A stretch of DNA of 64,000 bases. Source: Bacteroidales bacterium (GTDB taxonomy: Bacteria; Bacteroidota; Bacteroidia; Bacteroidales; UBA932). Shown here in pieces: positions 17,748 through 26,316 of the stretch; position 1 is the stretch's first letter, and each line of letters opens with the position of its first letter. The translations under genes and the position numbers were made by a program. The notes under the pieces are model-generated. The model made no database searches, had not been told where the DNA came from, and saw only the letters and a program-made list of their open reading frames with translations. Location: contig JAKSJG010000002.1 in NCBI GenBank assembly GCA_024398365.1, forward strand, positions 47,193-111,192, written 5' to 3'.

Positions 17748-17900
17748 TTAAAATGGTTTAACTGCCTCGAAGAGGTCAAATGAGAAGCCCGCACCCTTGC
17801 CGAAGTCCTCGTTGGAACCGTTGGTGCCACTTGCGCAAATAAGGCTCTCAGCCTTGAGAACAGCGATCTCAGCGCAAGGAGATTGATAAAGTTTCTTCAT
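17748..17900 (-). CDS. 50-residue small protein leading the BspA-like gene
   Basis: This ORF encodes MKKLYQSPCAEIAVLKAESL, followed by ICASGTNGSNEDFGKG and AGFSFDLFEAVKPF. It matches a type of short Bacteroidales protein that begins MKKxYxxPxxE, has an ESLxxAS-like core and a Gly/Asn-rich tail, and occurs beside surface-lipoprotein genes. It ends 16 nt before the BspA-like start, with a GGGAGG ribosome site in the gap. It has no signal peptide. Codon use is like the neighbours, which supports translation. The function is not known. Confidence 0.75.
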   Translation of the reverse strand: MKKLYQSPCAEIAVLKAESLICASGTNGSNEDFGKGAGFSFDLFEAVKPF

Positions 17901-17943
17901 TTTTGATAATAGATTTAGTAATAAAGTGAAAGTATTGCTCTTA

Positions 17944-17974
17944 CAAAGTTATAAAAAAAATAAGTAATACACAA
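17944..17974 (-). promoter_or_regulatory. Promoter for the small protein and BspA-like lipoprotein
   Basis: The minus strand has TAACTTTG at 17944-17951 with TTG at 17972-17974, 20 nt upstream. The start codon of the small gene is 44 nt downstream of the -7 element. Confidence 0.6.
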
Positions 17975-18877
17975 TTATTCCAGACCTTTGCTTATTCTCT
18001 CAATCTGAGCGGATTCGCGGAGCATATCGATGAAAATGTCCGCAGCACGCTTGCGGTAGCCCTCCCTGTGCCTGTGAACACTGCCCACCATGGTATAATT
18101 GCCGCCCTCAAGGGGAATGGCCACCAGATTGGTGCGGTAGTATGCAGCCAGGGATGATACCACAGCGATGAGATTTGTGCTCTGCACGATATCCATGATC
18201 AGGTTAGGGTCGTTGACCTCGGCCATCACATTAAGTTTCCTGGTATCCAGGCCGAGGAAGCGGTCAAAAGCGCGCCTTGCCTGAAGGCTCTTGCCAGGCA
18301 GGAGTATGCGGTGGTTTTCCAGATCCTCGAGGGTCAGGCATTTCCGGGAGGCCATCGGATGGTCCTTCCTCATTATGGCGCAGAGGCTGTTCCTGAAAAG
18401 CGGCTCGGACTCCAGCTCTTCGTATGACATCACAGGCTCGAAGGCAAGCACAAGGTCGAATTTCTTGTTGCGCAGCATATCGAGCAGATCCATGGCTATC
18501 TCCGACTGTATCCTGAGCCTCACTCCGGGATGCTCCCTGATGAAGCGGCTGACGGTGCCGGTAAGCAGCGAGCTGAATGAAGTCGTAGTGCCGATGCGCA
18601 GCGTACCGGACAGGGCGCCCTTGAGGTCGCGCATCTTGTCACTGCAGATCTCCGAATCCTCTATGGTCTTCTTGGCGAGGGGAAGCAGTTCCTCCCCCGC
18701 CTCTGTCAGGACCACAGAATGCCTGGTCCTGTCGAAAAGCTGGGCGTCAATCTCATCCTCCAGCTGGCGTATCTGCTGGGAAAGTGTGCCCTGGGTGATG
18801 TACAGCAGGCGTGATGCCTCTGAAAAATTCAAGGTCTGAGCGAGCGTTACGAAATACTTCAAATGACGGAGTTCCAT
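17975..18877 (-). CDS. LysR family transcriptional regulator
   Basis: This 300-residue regulator has the N-terminal winged helix typical of LysR proteins: MELRHLKYFVTLAQTLNFSEAS, then TQGTLSQQIRQLEDEIDAQLFDR. An OxyR/CynR-like effector domain (about 90-295) follows, with GTLRIGTTTSFSS and a two-lobe arrangement. It is divergent from the acylglutamate synthase gene. The intergenic region holds three copies of an ATCGGGCAA-like motif, suggesting it regulates itself and that operon. The effector is not evident. Confidence 0.93.
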   Translation of the reverse strand: MELRHLKYFVTLAQTLNFSEASRLLYITQGTLSQQIRQLEDEIDAQLFDRTRHSVVLTEAGEELLPLAKKTIEDSEICSDKMRDLKGALSGTLRIGTTTSFSSLLTGTVSRFIREHPGVRLRIQSEIAMDLLDMLRNKKFDLVLAFEPVMSYEELESEPLFRNSLCAIMRKDHPMASRKCLTLEDLENHRILLPGKSLQARRAFDRFLGLDTRKLNVMAEVNDPNLIMDIVQSTNLIAVVSSLAAYYRTNLVAIPLEGGNYTMVGSVHRHREGYRKRAADIFIDMLRESAQIERISKGLE

Positions 18878-18899
18878 GGCCGGGAATGCTATTTGCTTA

Positions 18900-18930
18900 C
18901 AAATATATTAATAACATCGGGCAAATACAA
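18900..18930 (-). promoter_or_regulatory. lysR promoter
   Basis: TATATTTG (minus, 18900-18907) has TTG 20 nt upstream (18928-18930). The -33 end overlaps the repeated ATCGGGCAA motifs, which would allow autoregulation. Confidence 0.6.
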
Positions 18931-18961
18931 TCGGGCAAGTCTCGGACTTGTCCGATTTTTT
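18916..18961. repeat. Three-copy operator-like motif and terminator-like hairpin between lysR and the arginine genes
   Basis: ATCGGGCAA occurs directly at 18916-18924 and 18930-18938, and inverted with one change (TTGTCCGAT) at 18948-18956. The last two copies form a 10-bp stem (TCGGGCAAGT / ACTTGTCCGA, 18931-18955) with a 5-nt loop followed by T6. It could be the LysR binding site, or an attenuator if transcription enters from the left. Confidence 0.6.
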
Positions 18962-18990
18962 AATTATATTTGAGGAAATTTTCAGTGAAA

Positions 18991-19527
18991 ATGGGTGAAC
19001 TGGACATAGTATTCGCAACTGCGGAACATATCGCCCTGTGCCAGGAGATATCGGACACCATAGCCGAGGCGGCGAAGGACAAGAACTCCGGTCTGGCGCT
19101 GAGGGCTCCTGAATACATACGCACAAAGATTGAGGCGGGCAACGGCGTGATCGCCCTGGACGAGGGCCGCTTCGCCGGTTTCTGCTACATCCAGCCATGG
19201 GAACACGGGCTGTTTGTGGCTCATTCCGGACTGATCGTCAAGCCGGCATACCGCGGCCGCGGTCTGGCGACACAGCTCAAGCGCAAGGCCTACGAGCTGA
19301 CACGACAGAAATACCCTCAGGCTAAGATCTTCGGGCTGACCACAAGTCCCGCAGTCAAGGACATCAACACCTCCCTCGGATACAGTACGGTACCCTACAG
19401 TCAGATCACCGCGGACATCAATTTCTGGAAAGGCTGCTGCAGCTGCGTCCACTACGGGACGCTCTGCCGCAACGGCTTCGAATCCTGCAACTGCTCCGCG
19501 ATGCTGCTCGATCCCGACAAACAATAA
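18991..19527 (+). CDS. GNAT family N-acylglutamate synthase (ArgA-like)
   Basis: This acetyltransferase resembles the single-domain GNAT enzyme that Bacteroides encodes in its arginine cluster and that acylates glutamate as the first step of arginine synthesis. Visible features are IEAGNGVIALDEGRFAGFCY, the acyl-CoA site VKPAYRGRGLATQLK, AKIFGLTTSPAVKDIN and the Cys-rich end GCCSCVHYGTLC...SCNCSAMLLDP. It lacks the kinase-like domain of E. coli ArgA. ATG 18991 is chosen because a -7 element (TATATTTG, 18965-18972) overlaps the alternative TTG start at 18970. It is 12 nt from the carbamoyltransferase gene. Substrate choice (acetyl versus succinyl) is not visible. Confidence 0.8.
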   Translation: MGELDIVFATAEHIALCQEISDTIAEAAKDKNSGLALRAPEYIRTKIEAGNGVIALDEGRFAGFCYIQPWEHGLFVAHSGLIVKPAYRGRGLATQLKRKAYELTRQKYPQAKIFGLTTSPAVKDINTSLGYSTVPYSQITADINFWKGCCSCVHYGTLCRNGFESCNCSAMLLDPDKQ

Positions 19528-19539
19528 ATCAAACATATC

Positions 19540-20532
19540 ATGAAAAGCAGACATTTCCTCAAGATTCAGGATTATACTCCTGAAGAAATCAAAGAATATA
19601 TCGACCTCGCAGCCAAGCTGAAAGCCGACAAGAAAGCCGGACGCGAGGTTAAGGAACTCCAGGGCAAGAACATCGCCATCCTCTTCGAGAAGGCATCCAC
19701 ACGTACAAGATGCTCCTTCGAGGTCGCAGCCAGCGACCAGGGCGCATTCACCACTTACCTCGGTTCCGTAGGTTCCCACCTCGGCATCGACGAATCGATG
19801 GATGACACCGCGCGCGTGCTCGGCAGACTCTTCGACGGCATCGCATACCGCGGATACGGACAGCACATCGTCGAGCGCATTGCAGAGCTCGCGGGTGTTC
19901 CGGTATGGAACGCCCTCACGGACGAGGCACACCCTACCCAGACCCTTGCCGACATCCTGACCATCATGGAGCACACTGACAAGCCGCTCAAGGACGTGAC
20001 AGTGGCATTCGTCGGAGACACACGCTTCAACACCTGCAACAGCCTTCTGCTGGGCTGCATCAAGATGGGCATGCAGTTCCGCGCCGTCAGCCCGGCTAAG
20101 CTCCAGCCTTCCATCTACATCCAGGAGGAAGCCCGCCGCATCGCCAGGGAGACCGGAGGCAGCCTGACTGTCACCGATGACGTCAAGGCCGGCATCAAGG
20201 GCTGCGACTTCATCTACACCGACGTATGGGTGTCAATGGGCGAGCCGGCATCAGTATGGGACGAGCGCGTCGAGATGCTCCGCCCATACCGCGTGGATTC
20301 GGCGATGATGGCCGCCACAGGCAATCCTGACTGCAAGTTCATGCACTGCCTGCCGTCATTCCACGACACCTCCATCAAGATGGGCCGCGAACTCCTCGAC
20401 AAGTACGGGCTCGACGGCGTGGAGGTCAGCAACGAAGTATTCGAATCCCCTGCAAGCATAGTATTCGACGAAGCCGAGAACAGGATGCACACCATCAAGG
20501 CTGTGATGCTCAAGAGCTTCCGCCAAAAATAA
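19540..20532 (+). CDS. argF: Ornithine carbamoyltransferase
   Basis: This enzyme makes citrulline from ornithine and carbamoyl phosphate, or runs in reverse in arginine breakdown. The carbamoyl-phosphate motif [21 protein letters not shown], the ornithine loop DVWVSMGE and HCLPSFHD are all the canonical ornithine forms. The 330 residues resemble E. coli ArgF/ArgI and catabolic ArcB. It is not the N-succinylornithine carbamoyltransferase type described for Bacteroides fragilis. It shares a transcript with the GNAT enzyme upstream, which argues for biosynthesis, but the ArcB-like sequence leaves a catabolic role open. Confidence 0.93.
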   Translation: MKSRHFLKIQDYTPEEIKEYIDLAAKLKADKKAGREVKELQGKNIAILFEKASTRTRCSFEVAASDQGAFTTYLGSVGSHLGIDESMDDTARVLGRLFDGIAYRGYGQHIVERIAELAGVPVWNALTDEAHPTQTLADILTIMEHTDKPLKDVTVAFVGDTRFNTCNSLLLGCIKMGMQFRAVSPAKLQPSIYIQEEARRIARETGGSLTVTDDVKAGIKGCDFIYTDVWVSMGEPASVWDERVEMLRPYRVDSAMMAATGNPDCKFMHCLPSFHDTSIKMGRELLDKYGLDGVEVSNEVFESPASIVFDEAENRMHTIKAVMLKSFRQK

Positions 20533-20538
20533 AACGTC

Positions 20539-22188
20539 ATGAGAAAAGCAATTCTTACCGCATTTCTGGCATTCGCCACGATTTGCAACTGCCAGGCGGC
20601 CAAATACAAGACCCCTGCAAGCGTATCAGTCATCCCACAGCCACAGGAAGTCCTTGCGGATAAAGGACATTTCAATGCCAGAGGCGCCAGCGTAAGCGTG
20701 GATCCCGCCCTCGGAGAATTCGCACAGAAGCGCGTGGCGGCATTCGCCACCAGGCTGAGCATGGCCAGCGGCAAGGAGAGCGCAATTGTAAAGAAAGGCA
20801 GGATAGCATTCCGCAAGGACGCGACACTGCAGGCCGAAGCCTATGTCATCACCATCTCCCCGAAGAAGGTGGATGTCGCAGCGGCGGACCTCAACGGCTG
20901 CGTATATGCCATCCAGACCCTGAAGCAGATGCTGCCGGAGGCAATATTTGCCGGCGAGGCGGCAGCCGATGCGGACTGGACACTGCCATGCGTGCTCATC
21001 CGCGACTGGCCGAGGTTCCAGTATCGGGGCATGCACCTTGACGTGGTGCGGCATTTCTTCAGCAAGGAGGAAGTGCTGCGGTACATCGACCTGCTCGAGA
21101 TGCACAAGATGAACCGCCTGCACTGGCATCTGACCGACGACCAGGGATGGAGAATACCGGTCGATGCATATCCTCGCCTCGCGGAAGTCAGCTCCCGCCG
21201 CGCTCAGACCGTCATCGGCCGCAACAGCGGCAAATACGACGGCATACCGCACGGAGGATGCTACACCAAAGCGGAGATACGCGAGATCGTAGCCTACGCT
21301 CAGGAGCGCGGCATCACCATAATACCGGAGGTTGACATGCCGGGTCACATGGTCGCAGCTCTGGCGGCATATCCGGAACTCGGCTGCACGGGCGGACCGT
21401 ACGAAGTATGGCAGAAGTGGGGCATCTCCAAAGATGTCCTCTGCCTCGGCAAGGACGCCACCTACGATTTCCTCAAGGCCGTGTTCGACGAGGTATGCGA
21501 ACTCTTCCCTTCCGAGTACATCCACATAGGCGGCGACGAATGTCCGAAGGCCAGATGGAAGGAATGCCCGGACTGCCAGGCGAAGATTGCGGAACTGGGT
21601 CTCAAGGGTGACGGCAAGTATTCAGCCGAATACTACCTTCAGAGCTATGTCACAAAGTACATCGAGAATTACCTGGCCTCCAAGGGCCGCAAGGTCATAG
21701 GCTGGGATGAGATTCTCGAAGGTGAGATCTCCCCTAATGCCACGGTGATGTCATGGCGCGGAGTCAAGGGCGGCCGGGCGGCCGTCAAACTTGGCCATAC
21801 CGTCATAATGACCCCTAACTCCCACTTCTACTTCGACTACTACCAGACCAAGAGTCCGAAGGAACGCGAACCTCTCGGCATAGGAAATTTCATCCCGGTG
21901 GAGAAGGTTTACGGATTCGAGCCTTTCACCGAAGACATGACAGAGGAGCAGCGCTCCCTCATACTTGGCTGCCAGGCCAACATGTGGACCGAATACGTTG
22001 CCACCAATGAGCATCTGGAGCACATGGTGCTCCCAAGGATGTGCGCCCTCAGCGAAGTACAGTGGTGCCGTCCGGAACGCAAGGACTACGACAGATTCCT
22101 CGGCAATCTGTCGAAGATGCTCCGCATTCTTGACAGGACCGGCTACTCATACGCACCATACATCAAAGAGGACGGAAAAGTAAAATAA
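20539..22188 (+). CDS. Secreted beta-N-acetylhexosaminidase (GH20)
   Basis: This 549-residue glycoside hydrolase removes terminal GlcNAc or GalNAc from glycans, using the substrate acetamido group. A signal peptide covers about residues 1-20 (ending CQAA). A GH20b alpha/beta domain (about 28-150) is followed by the GH20 barrel with HWHLTDDQGWRIP, PEVDMPGHMVAA, the catalytic pair Asp333-Glu334 in HIGGDECPKARW, and VIGWDEIL. It starts 7 nt after argF and may be co-transcribed, although the two functions are unrelated. Likely substrates are host mucin glycans or peptidoglycan sugars. Confidence 0.95.
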   Translation: MRKAILTAFLAFATICNCQAAKYKTPASVSVIPQPQEVLADKGHFNARGASVSVDPALGEFAQKRVAAFATRLSMASGKESAIVKKGRIAFRKDATLQAEAYVITISPKKVDVAAADLNGCVYAIQTLKQMLPEAIFAGEAAADADWTLPCVLIRDWPRFQYRGMHLDVVRHFFSKEEVLRYIDLLEMHKMNRLHWHLTDDQGWRIPVDAYPRLAEVSSRRAQTVIGRNSGKYDGIPHGGCYTKAEIREIVAYAQERGITIIPEVDMPGHMVAALAAYPELGCTGGPYEVWQKWGISKDVLCLGKDATYDFLKAVFDEVCELFPSEYIHIGGDECPKARWKECPDCQAKIAELGLKGDGKYSAEYYLQSYVTKYIENYLASKGRKVIGWDEILEGEISPNATVMSWRGVKGGRAAVKLGHTVIMTPNSHFYFDYYQTKSPKEREPLGIGNFIPVEKVYGFEPFTEDMTEEQRSLILGCQANMWTEYVATNEHLEHMVLPRMCALSEVQWCRPERKDYDRFLGNLSKMLRILDRTGYSYAPYIKEDGKVK

Positions 22189-22232
22189 TAATCAGTTCAA
22201 TTAATAACCATTAATTTTAAACGTTTCAGACT

Positions 22233-22706
22233 ATGGAAGAAAACGAGAAGAACGAGAAGTTCGAAGAGATCAAGGACAAGATCGAAGACAAATTCGAAGA
22301 CGTAAAGGAAGAAGTTAAAGAAACCTACGCAGACGTCAAGGAAAACGTCAAGGACACAATCGAGGACATCAAGAAGGAAATTGACGACTACACAGCCGAG
22401 CAGGATCCTCAGGACGTACAGGACAACAAGGTGATGGCAGTGCTTGCCTATATCGGCATACTCGTGCTCATCCCTCTGTTCGCTGCGAAGAAATCCAAGT
22501 TCGCAAAGTTCCATACCAATCAGGGGCTCATCCTCTGCATTATCGCCATTGCATGCAACTTCCTGAGGAAAGTTCCTGTTGTAGGCTGGATATTCGGAAT
22601 CGTTGACCTCGTGGTCTTTGTACTGGCCGTCGTCGGCATCGTTTACGCAGTTCAGGGCAAGGCCAAGGAACTCCCTGTAGTAGGTAACTGGAAGCTTCTC
22701 AAATAA
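22233..22706 (+). CDS. DUF4870-like membrane protein with charged helical N-terminus
   Basis: Residues 1-55 are almost entirely Lys, Glu, Asp and Val in an amphipathic repeat of about 11 residues (DKIEDKFEDVK, EEVKETYADVK, ENVKDTIEDIK), which should form a long helix. Residues about 65-150 contain three hydrophobic segments (VMAVLAYIGILVLIPLFA, GLILCIIAIACNFL, IVDLVVFVLAVVGIVYAV) matching DUF4870 membrane proteins. The function is unknown; the helix could coat or tether the membrane. It has a 44-nt gap from the GH20 gene and another gap before aspC, so its transcription unit is unclear. Confidence 0.75.
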   Translation: MEENEKNEKFEEIKDKIEDKFEDVKEEVKETYADVKENVKDTIEDIKKEIDDYTAEQDPQDVQDNKVMAVLAYIGILVLIPLFAAKKSKFAKFHTNQGLILCIIAIACNFLRKVPVVGWIFGIVDLVVFVLAVVGIVYAVQGKAKELPVVGNWKLLK

Positions 22707-22738
22707 GTTATTTATTAACGATTGTCAGATTTCTTAAC

Positions 22739-22746
22739 TATCTTTG
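22739..22746 (+). promoter_or_regulatory. Bacteroidota -7 element for the aminotransferase
   Basis: TATCTTTG lies 48 nt upstream of the ATG at 22795. A TTG at 22722-22724 is too close to be a standard -33 element. Confidence 0.5.
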
Positions 22747-22794
22747 CGCCACTTTTTCAGTAAAGATACGTCAATCAATAATAATTTAATAGAA

Positions 22795-23991
22795 ATGAAG
22801 AACACACTTTCAGATCGTCTCAACAATCTCGCGCCATCCGCAACCCTCGCCATGTCCCAGAGGAGCGGCGAGCTCAAGGCAAGCGGCGTGGATGTCATCA
22901 ACATGTCAGTCGGTGAGCCTGACTTCAACACCCCGGACCACATCAAGGAAGCCGGCAAGAAGGCTATCGACGATAACTGGACACGCTACTCCCCTGTCCC
23001 TGGTTATCCTGACATCAAGAAGGCAATCGTAGAGAAGCTCAAGAAAGAAAACAATCTCGAGTACACCACCGACGAAGTCCTCGTATCCAACGGTGCGAAG
23101 CAGTGCGTCTGCAACGCGGTGCTGGCACTCGTGAACGCAGGTGAGGAAGTCATCATCCCTGCACCATATTGGGTAAGCTACCCTCAGATGGTGAAGCTCG
23201 CTGAAGGCACACCTGTATATGTTGAAGCAAAGATCGAGGCTGATTTCAAGATCACTCCCGCACAGCTCGAGTCAGTGATCACCCCGAAGACCAAGCTCAT
23301 CATCCTCTGCTCCCCAAGCAACCCTACAGGTTCCGTATATTCACAGGAAGAACTCGAAGGCCTCGCAGAAGTCATCAAGAAGCACGATGACCTCTATGTC
23401 CTCGCCGATGAGATCTACGAGCACATCAACTATGTAGGCAAGCACGCATCCATCGCTTCCATCCCTGGCATGAAGGAGCGCACCATCATCATCAACGGTG
23501 TATCCAAGGCTTACGCAATGACAGGATGGCGCATCGGCTTCATGGCTGGTCCGCAGTGGATAGTCAAGGGCTGCAACAAGCTCCAGGGCCAGTACACCAG
23601 CGGTCCTTGCTCAATGAGCCAGAAGGCCGCAGTCGTAGCATGGAACGCAGACCAGAGCTGCGTCGAGGAGATGCGCAAGGCATTTGAGCGCCGCCGCGAC
23701 CTCATCGTCAAGCTCGCCAAGGAAGTACCGGGCCTCGAGGTAAATGTACCGCAGGGCGCATTCTACCTCTTCCCTAAGTGCTCATCATACTTCGGCAAGA
23801 GCTTCGGCGACCGTAAGATCAACACTTCTTCCGACCTTGCAATGTACCTCCTCGAGGAAGGCCACGTGGCTACCGTGGGCGGCGACGCATTCGGTTCACC
23901 TGAATGCTTCCGCATGTCCTACGCAACCTCAGACGAGAACATCGTCGAGGCCATCAGCCGCATCAAGGCTGCTCTCGCAAAGCTCAAATAA
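22795..23991 (+). CDS. Class I pyridoxal-phosphate aminotransferase (aspartate aminotransferase type)
   Basis: This fold-type I aminotransferase moves amino groups between aspartate (or aromatic amino acids) and 2-oxoglutarate. The start MKNTLSDRLNNLAPSATLAMS is typical of the AspAT Ib subgroup. The PLP lysine is Lys238 in GVSKAYAMTGWRIGF. Other signatures are INMSVGEPDFNTPDHI, LCSPSNPTGSVYS, DEIYEHI and the carboxylate-binding Arg in PECFRMSYA. Its 398 residues are normal. Its stop overlaps the next start (TAATG), so the L,D-transpeptidase-like gene is coupled to it. Confidence 0.93.
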   Translation: MKNTLSDRLNNLAPSATLAMSQRSGELKASGVDVINMSVGEPDFNTPDHIKEAGKKAIDDNWTRYSPVPGYPDIKKAIVEKLKKENNLEYTTDEVLVSNGAKQCVCNAVLALVNAGEEVIIPAPYWVSYPQMVKLAEGTPVYVEAKIEADFKITPAQLESVITPKTKLIILCSPSNPTGSVYSQEELEGLAEVIKKHDDLYVLADEIYEHINYVGKHASIASIPGMKERTIIINGVSKAYAMTGWRIGFMAGPQWIVKGCNKLQGQYTSGPCSMSQKAAVVAWNADQSCVEEMRKAFERRRDLIVKLAKEVPGLEVNVPQGAFYLFPKCSSYFGKSFGDRKINTSSDLAMYLLEEGHVATVGGDAFGSPECFRMSYATSDENIVEAISRIKAALAKLK

Positions 23992-24677
23992 TGAGACGCA
24001 TCTTAAAGCAGATATTGTTGACAGCCGCAGTGTCAGTCATCCTGACAGCCTGCGGCTGTCCTTCTTGTATGCAGAAGAAGGCATGCAGGACCTTCATTGA
24101 CGCGAAAACCGCAGCATGGTCCGCCGATGAGCAGGTCAATCAGATAATCTTCGTATTCGGCACGGAAGGTTCGGAAGCAAAGGTGGTGATGATGGCCCGC
24201 AGGCCTGACGGCAAATGGAAGAAGGCCCTCTCCTGCGATGCATTCATAGGCCGGAACGGCCTGGGCAAGACCCGCGAGGGTGACGGCAAGACCCCTGTCG
24301 GGGACTTCGGCATACTCCAGGCATTCGGCATCAAGCCCAATCCCGGCACCGCCGTACCGTACCTTGACGTGACACCCGATCTGTACTGCTGCGGCGACAC
24401 CGTGGCGTACAACCGCTTCATTGACATACGCGAATACCCGCACAAGTGCGAGGGAGAGCATATGATAGAATATGTGCCAAGCTACAATTACGGATTCTTC
24501 CCGGATTACAACGCCGAATGCGTCTTCGGACTCGGGTCAGCCATATTCTTCCACTGCACAGGCTCAAAACCATACACCGCCGGCTGCGTTGCAGTCAGCG
24601 AGAAGAATATGGTCAGGATACTGAAAGCGATTGACAGCAGCGCAAGGCTGGTCATCGATTACATGCCCGGCAGATAA
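23991..24677 (+). CDS. L,D-transpeptidase-like (YkuD family) lipoprotein
   Basis: A lipoprotein signal with lipobox LTAC (Cys21) places this 228-residue protein in the envelope. The YkuD domain has GKTPVGDFGIL and the catalytic block FHCTGSKPYTAGCVAVS, with His188 and nucleophile Cys199. Such enzymes cross-link peptidoglycan or attach proteins to it. An extra Cys-rich stretch follows the lipobox (CGCPSCMQKKAC). ATG 23991 is chosen because it overlaps the aminotransferase stop and begins the signal sequence; the longer in-frame ORF has no signal. Its 3' end overlaps the convergent hydrolase gene by 19 nt. Confidence 0.85.
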   Translation: MRRILKQILLTAAVSVILTACGCPSCMQKKACRTFIDAKTAAWSADEQVNQIIFVFGTEGSEAKVVMMARRPDGKWKKALSCDAFIGRNGLGKTREGDGKTPVGDFGILQAFGIKPNPGTAVPYLDVTPDLYCCGDTVAYNRFIDIREYPHKCEGEHMIEYVPSYNYGFFPDYNAECVFGLGSAIFFHCTGSKPYTAGCVAVSEKNMVRILKAIDSSARLVIDYMPGR

Positions 24678-25423
24678 TCGTATTTCTTAAGGAATTCCAT
24701 CAGGCGGAGTCCCATCTTGGGGCTCCGCTTTATGTAACTGCGGTGGTCCTCACCGTCGAAGACAACCATCTCCGAATCAGGAAGCGAGTCGGCTATGAGC
24801 TTTGTGTGCTCAACCGAGATCAGGTCCTCGCTGCCGACGGTCACCAGCACGGGACACTTGACCGCCGCAAGCTCTGCCGGATCGATCTGAGGCTCTTCGA
24901 GCATCATCAGCGCCAGAGGCGTACCTTCACTGAGTATGTATGCCTTGAACTCCTCGAAGCCGTCTCCGCAGTCAGGGTAAAGGTTCGCACCGCTTATGGC
25001 CATCAGTCCGCAGGTCCCGGGATGTGCCATCTCGAGCAGCAGCGCGTTCACGCCACCGTCGCTCCAGCCGTATATGGCAGGCTTGACGAGGCCGAGCTTA
25101 TTGATGAAGTGATAGAAATCCTCCGCCATGTCAGCATAATGATACTCGTCCAGCAAGGCATTCGCCCCCTGGCCGCGGGAATCAGGACTATATACGCGGT
25201 AGCCCGCCATTGCGAGCTCCATCGCCTGCGTCTGCATGCTGAAATGGGAACCTCCGTTGCCGTGCAACAGCACGACAGGCTTTCCGCCCTCAGGGCCGCG
25301 CATCGCGTAAAAAAGATTCTGTCCGTTAACCTCAATTGTGGCGCCGGCCTCCGGCCATTTGCGGCTGCGCCAGCGCAGGGCGTTGAAATACAGGAACGCC
25401 CTTGTCTTCCTTATGATTTTCAC
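24659..25423 (-). CDS. Alpha/beta hydrolase
   Basis: This 254-residue hydrolase has the oxyanion motif VVLLHGNGGSHFS, the nucleophile elbow GWSDGG (Ser121) and the catalytic His227 in FDGEDHRSY; a likely acidic residue lies in GSEDLIS. It has no signal peptide but begins with a basic segment. Its substrate is unknown. The start overlaps the stop of the CPBP protease gene by 4 nt (ATGA), so the two are translationally coupled. Confidence 0.88.
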   Translation of the reverse strand: MKIIRKTRAFLYFNALRWRSRKWPEAGATIEVNGQNLFYAMRGPEGGKPVVLLHGNGGSHFSMQTQAMELAMAGYRVYSPDSRGQGANALLDEYHYADMAEDFYHFINKLGLVKPAIYGWSDGGVNALLLEMAHPGTCGLMAISGANLYPDCGDGFEEFKAYILSEGTPLALMMLEEPQIDPAELAAVKCPVLVTVGSEDLISVEHTKLIADSLPDSEMVVFDGEDHRSYIKRSPKMGLRLMEFLKKYDYLPGM

Positions 25424-26316
25424 AGTGCTGAAGAGAAAATATTATCCTTTGAAATATACTTGTCATACGCCCATAGGGCAGCGATGATCAATGCCATCGT
25501 TATGAAGCCGGCCAGACCCGTGGCCCCTACCGTAAGGTCATTGCCGCCCTGCACAAGGAACAGAGTCGTACCGCTGGAGGCGTTTATGGTACCATGGAAA
25601 ATGGCGGCAGGATATACCGAACCGGCCTTTTTGACAAGATACAGTTCGACGATGCCGAGCAGTATGCAGAACACTATCATCATTGGCACACCGAGCACAG
25701 GATGCTGCGGATAGTTGTGACCGCAGAGAATCAGAGGGAAATGCCATATTCCCCATACGATACCTATGAAAAGTGCCGCCTTCCAAAAAGACTTGCCACG
25801 CAGCGCCGAAGCAAGATAGTTGCGCCAGCCGTATTCCTCTCCGAAGGCAGCCACAGCATTGATGGTGCATCCTGCAAATATGGAGCTGACAAGGGTGGCA
25901 ATTATCATCACTGCCGGAGGAAGCGATGCAAACTGCTCATTCACGGTCGCCAGGGTCTCCTCATCAAGATTGCCCTGCATGGAAATCAACTGTTCCGGTC
26001 CGTAATGAAAAATGGTGCCGGGCATGAGTCCTGAGATAAGCGTGGTGATGCCGAAAGCTATCAACGGCAGCACCAGGGCGACAAGCCAGGTCCAGTTGAT
26101 CCTGAAATTCAGAAGCCCAGTGCTCTTCAACGGCTCGTGGTCCTTCCTTTGCAGCAGCATGGCCGTAATCATTGGCAAAAACATATAACCGGCCGCAAAC
26201 AAGGTATATCCGATTGACGATGTTCTGATATTGTATCCCGTATATGCGAAATAGACAAGAAATGCCAGCCAGGACAGGACGCATACATCCAGGGAGAAAC
26301 GTATTGCTTTCTTCAT
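25420..26316 (-). CDS. CPBP family intramembrane glutamic protease
   Basis: This 298-residue membrane protein has about eight hydrophobic helices. The CAAX protease/bacteriocin-processing motifs are complete: GEEYGWR (Glu160-Glu161, Arg165), WHFPL (His192) and FHGTINA (His241). Bacterial members process peptides or give bacteriocin self-immunity; the substrate here is unknown. Four perfect TATAA repeats run directly into its start codon on the non-coding strand. It is co-transcribed with the alpha/beta hydrolase. Confidence 0.9.
   Translation of the reverse strand: MKKAIRFSLDVCVLSWLAFLVYFAYTGYNIRTSSIGYTLFAAGYMFLPMITAMLLQRKDHEPLKSTGLLNFRINWTWLVALVLPLIAFGITTLISGLMPGTIFHYGPEQLISMQGNLDEETLATVNEQFASLPPAVMIIATLVSSIFAGCTINAVAAFGEEYGWRNYLASALRGKSFWKAALFIGIVWGIWHFPLILCGHNYPQHPVLGVPMMIVFCILLGIVELYLVKKAGSVYPAAIFHGTINASSGTTLFLVQGGNDLTVGATGLAGFITMALIIAALWAYDKYISKDNIFSSAL

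Noticed and set aside
18982-19974. Minus-strand ORF of 330 codons across the acylglutamate synthase and argF
   Set aside because: It is antisense to two well-supported genes and shows no recognisable motif.
22233-22400. Lys/Glu repeat of the DUF4870-like protein as a DNA-level tandem repeat
   Set aside because: The repetition is at the protein level; the bases differ between units.
24743-25714. Plus-strand ORF of 323 codons opposite the hydrolase and CPBP genes
   Set aside because: Both antisense genes have complete catalytic motifs; this ORF has none.
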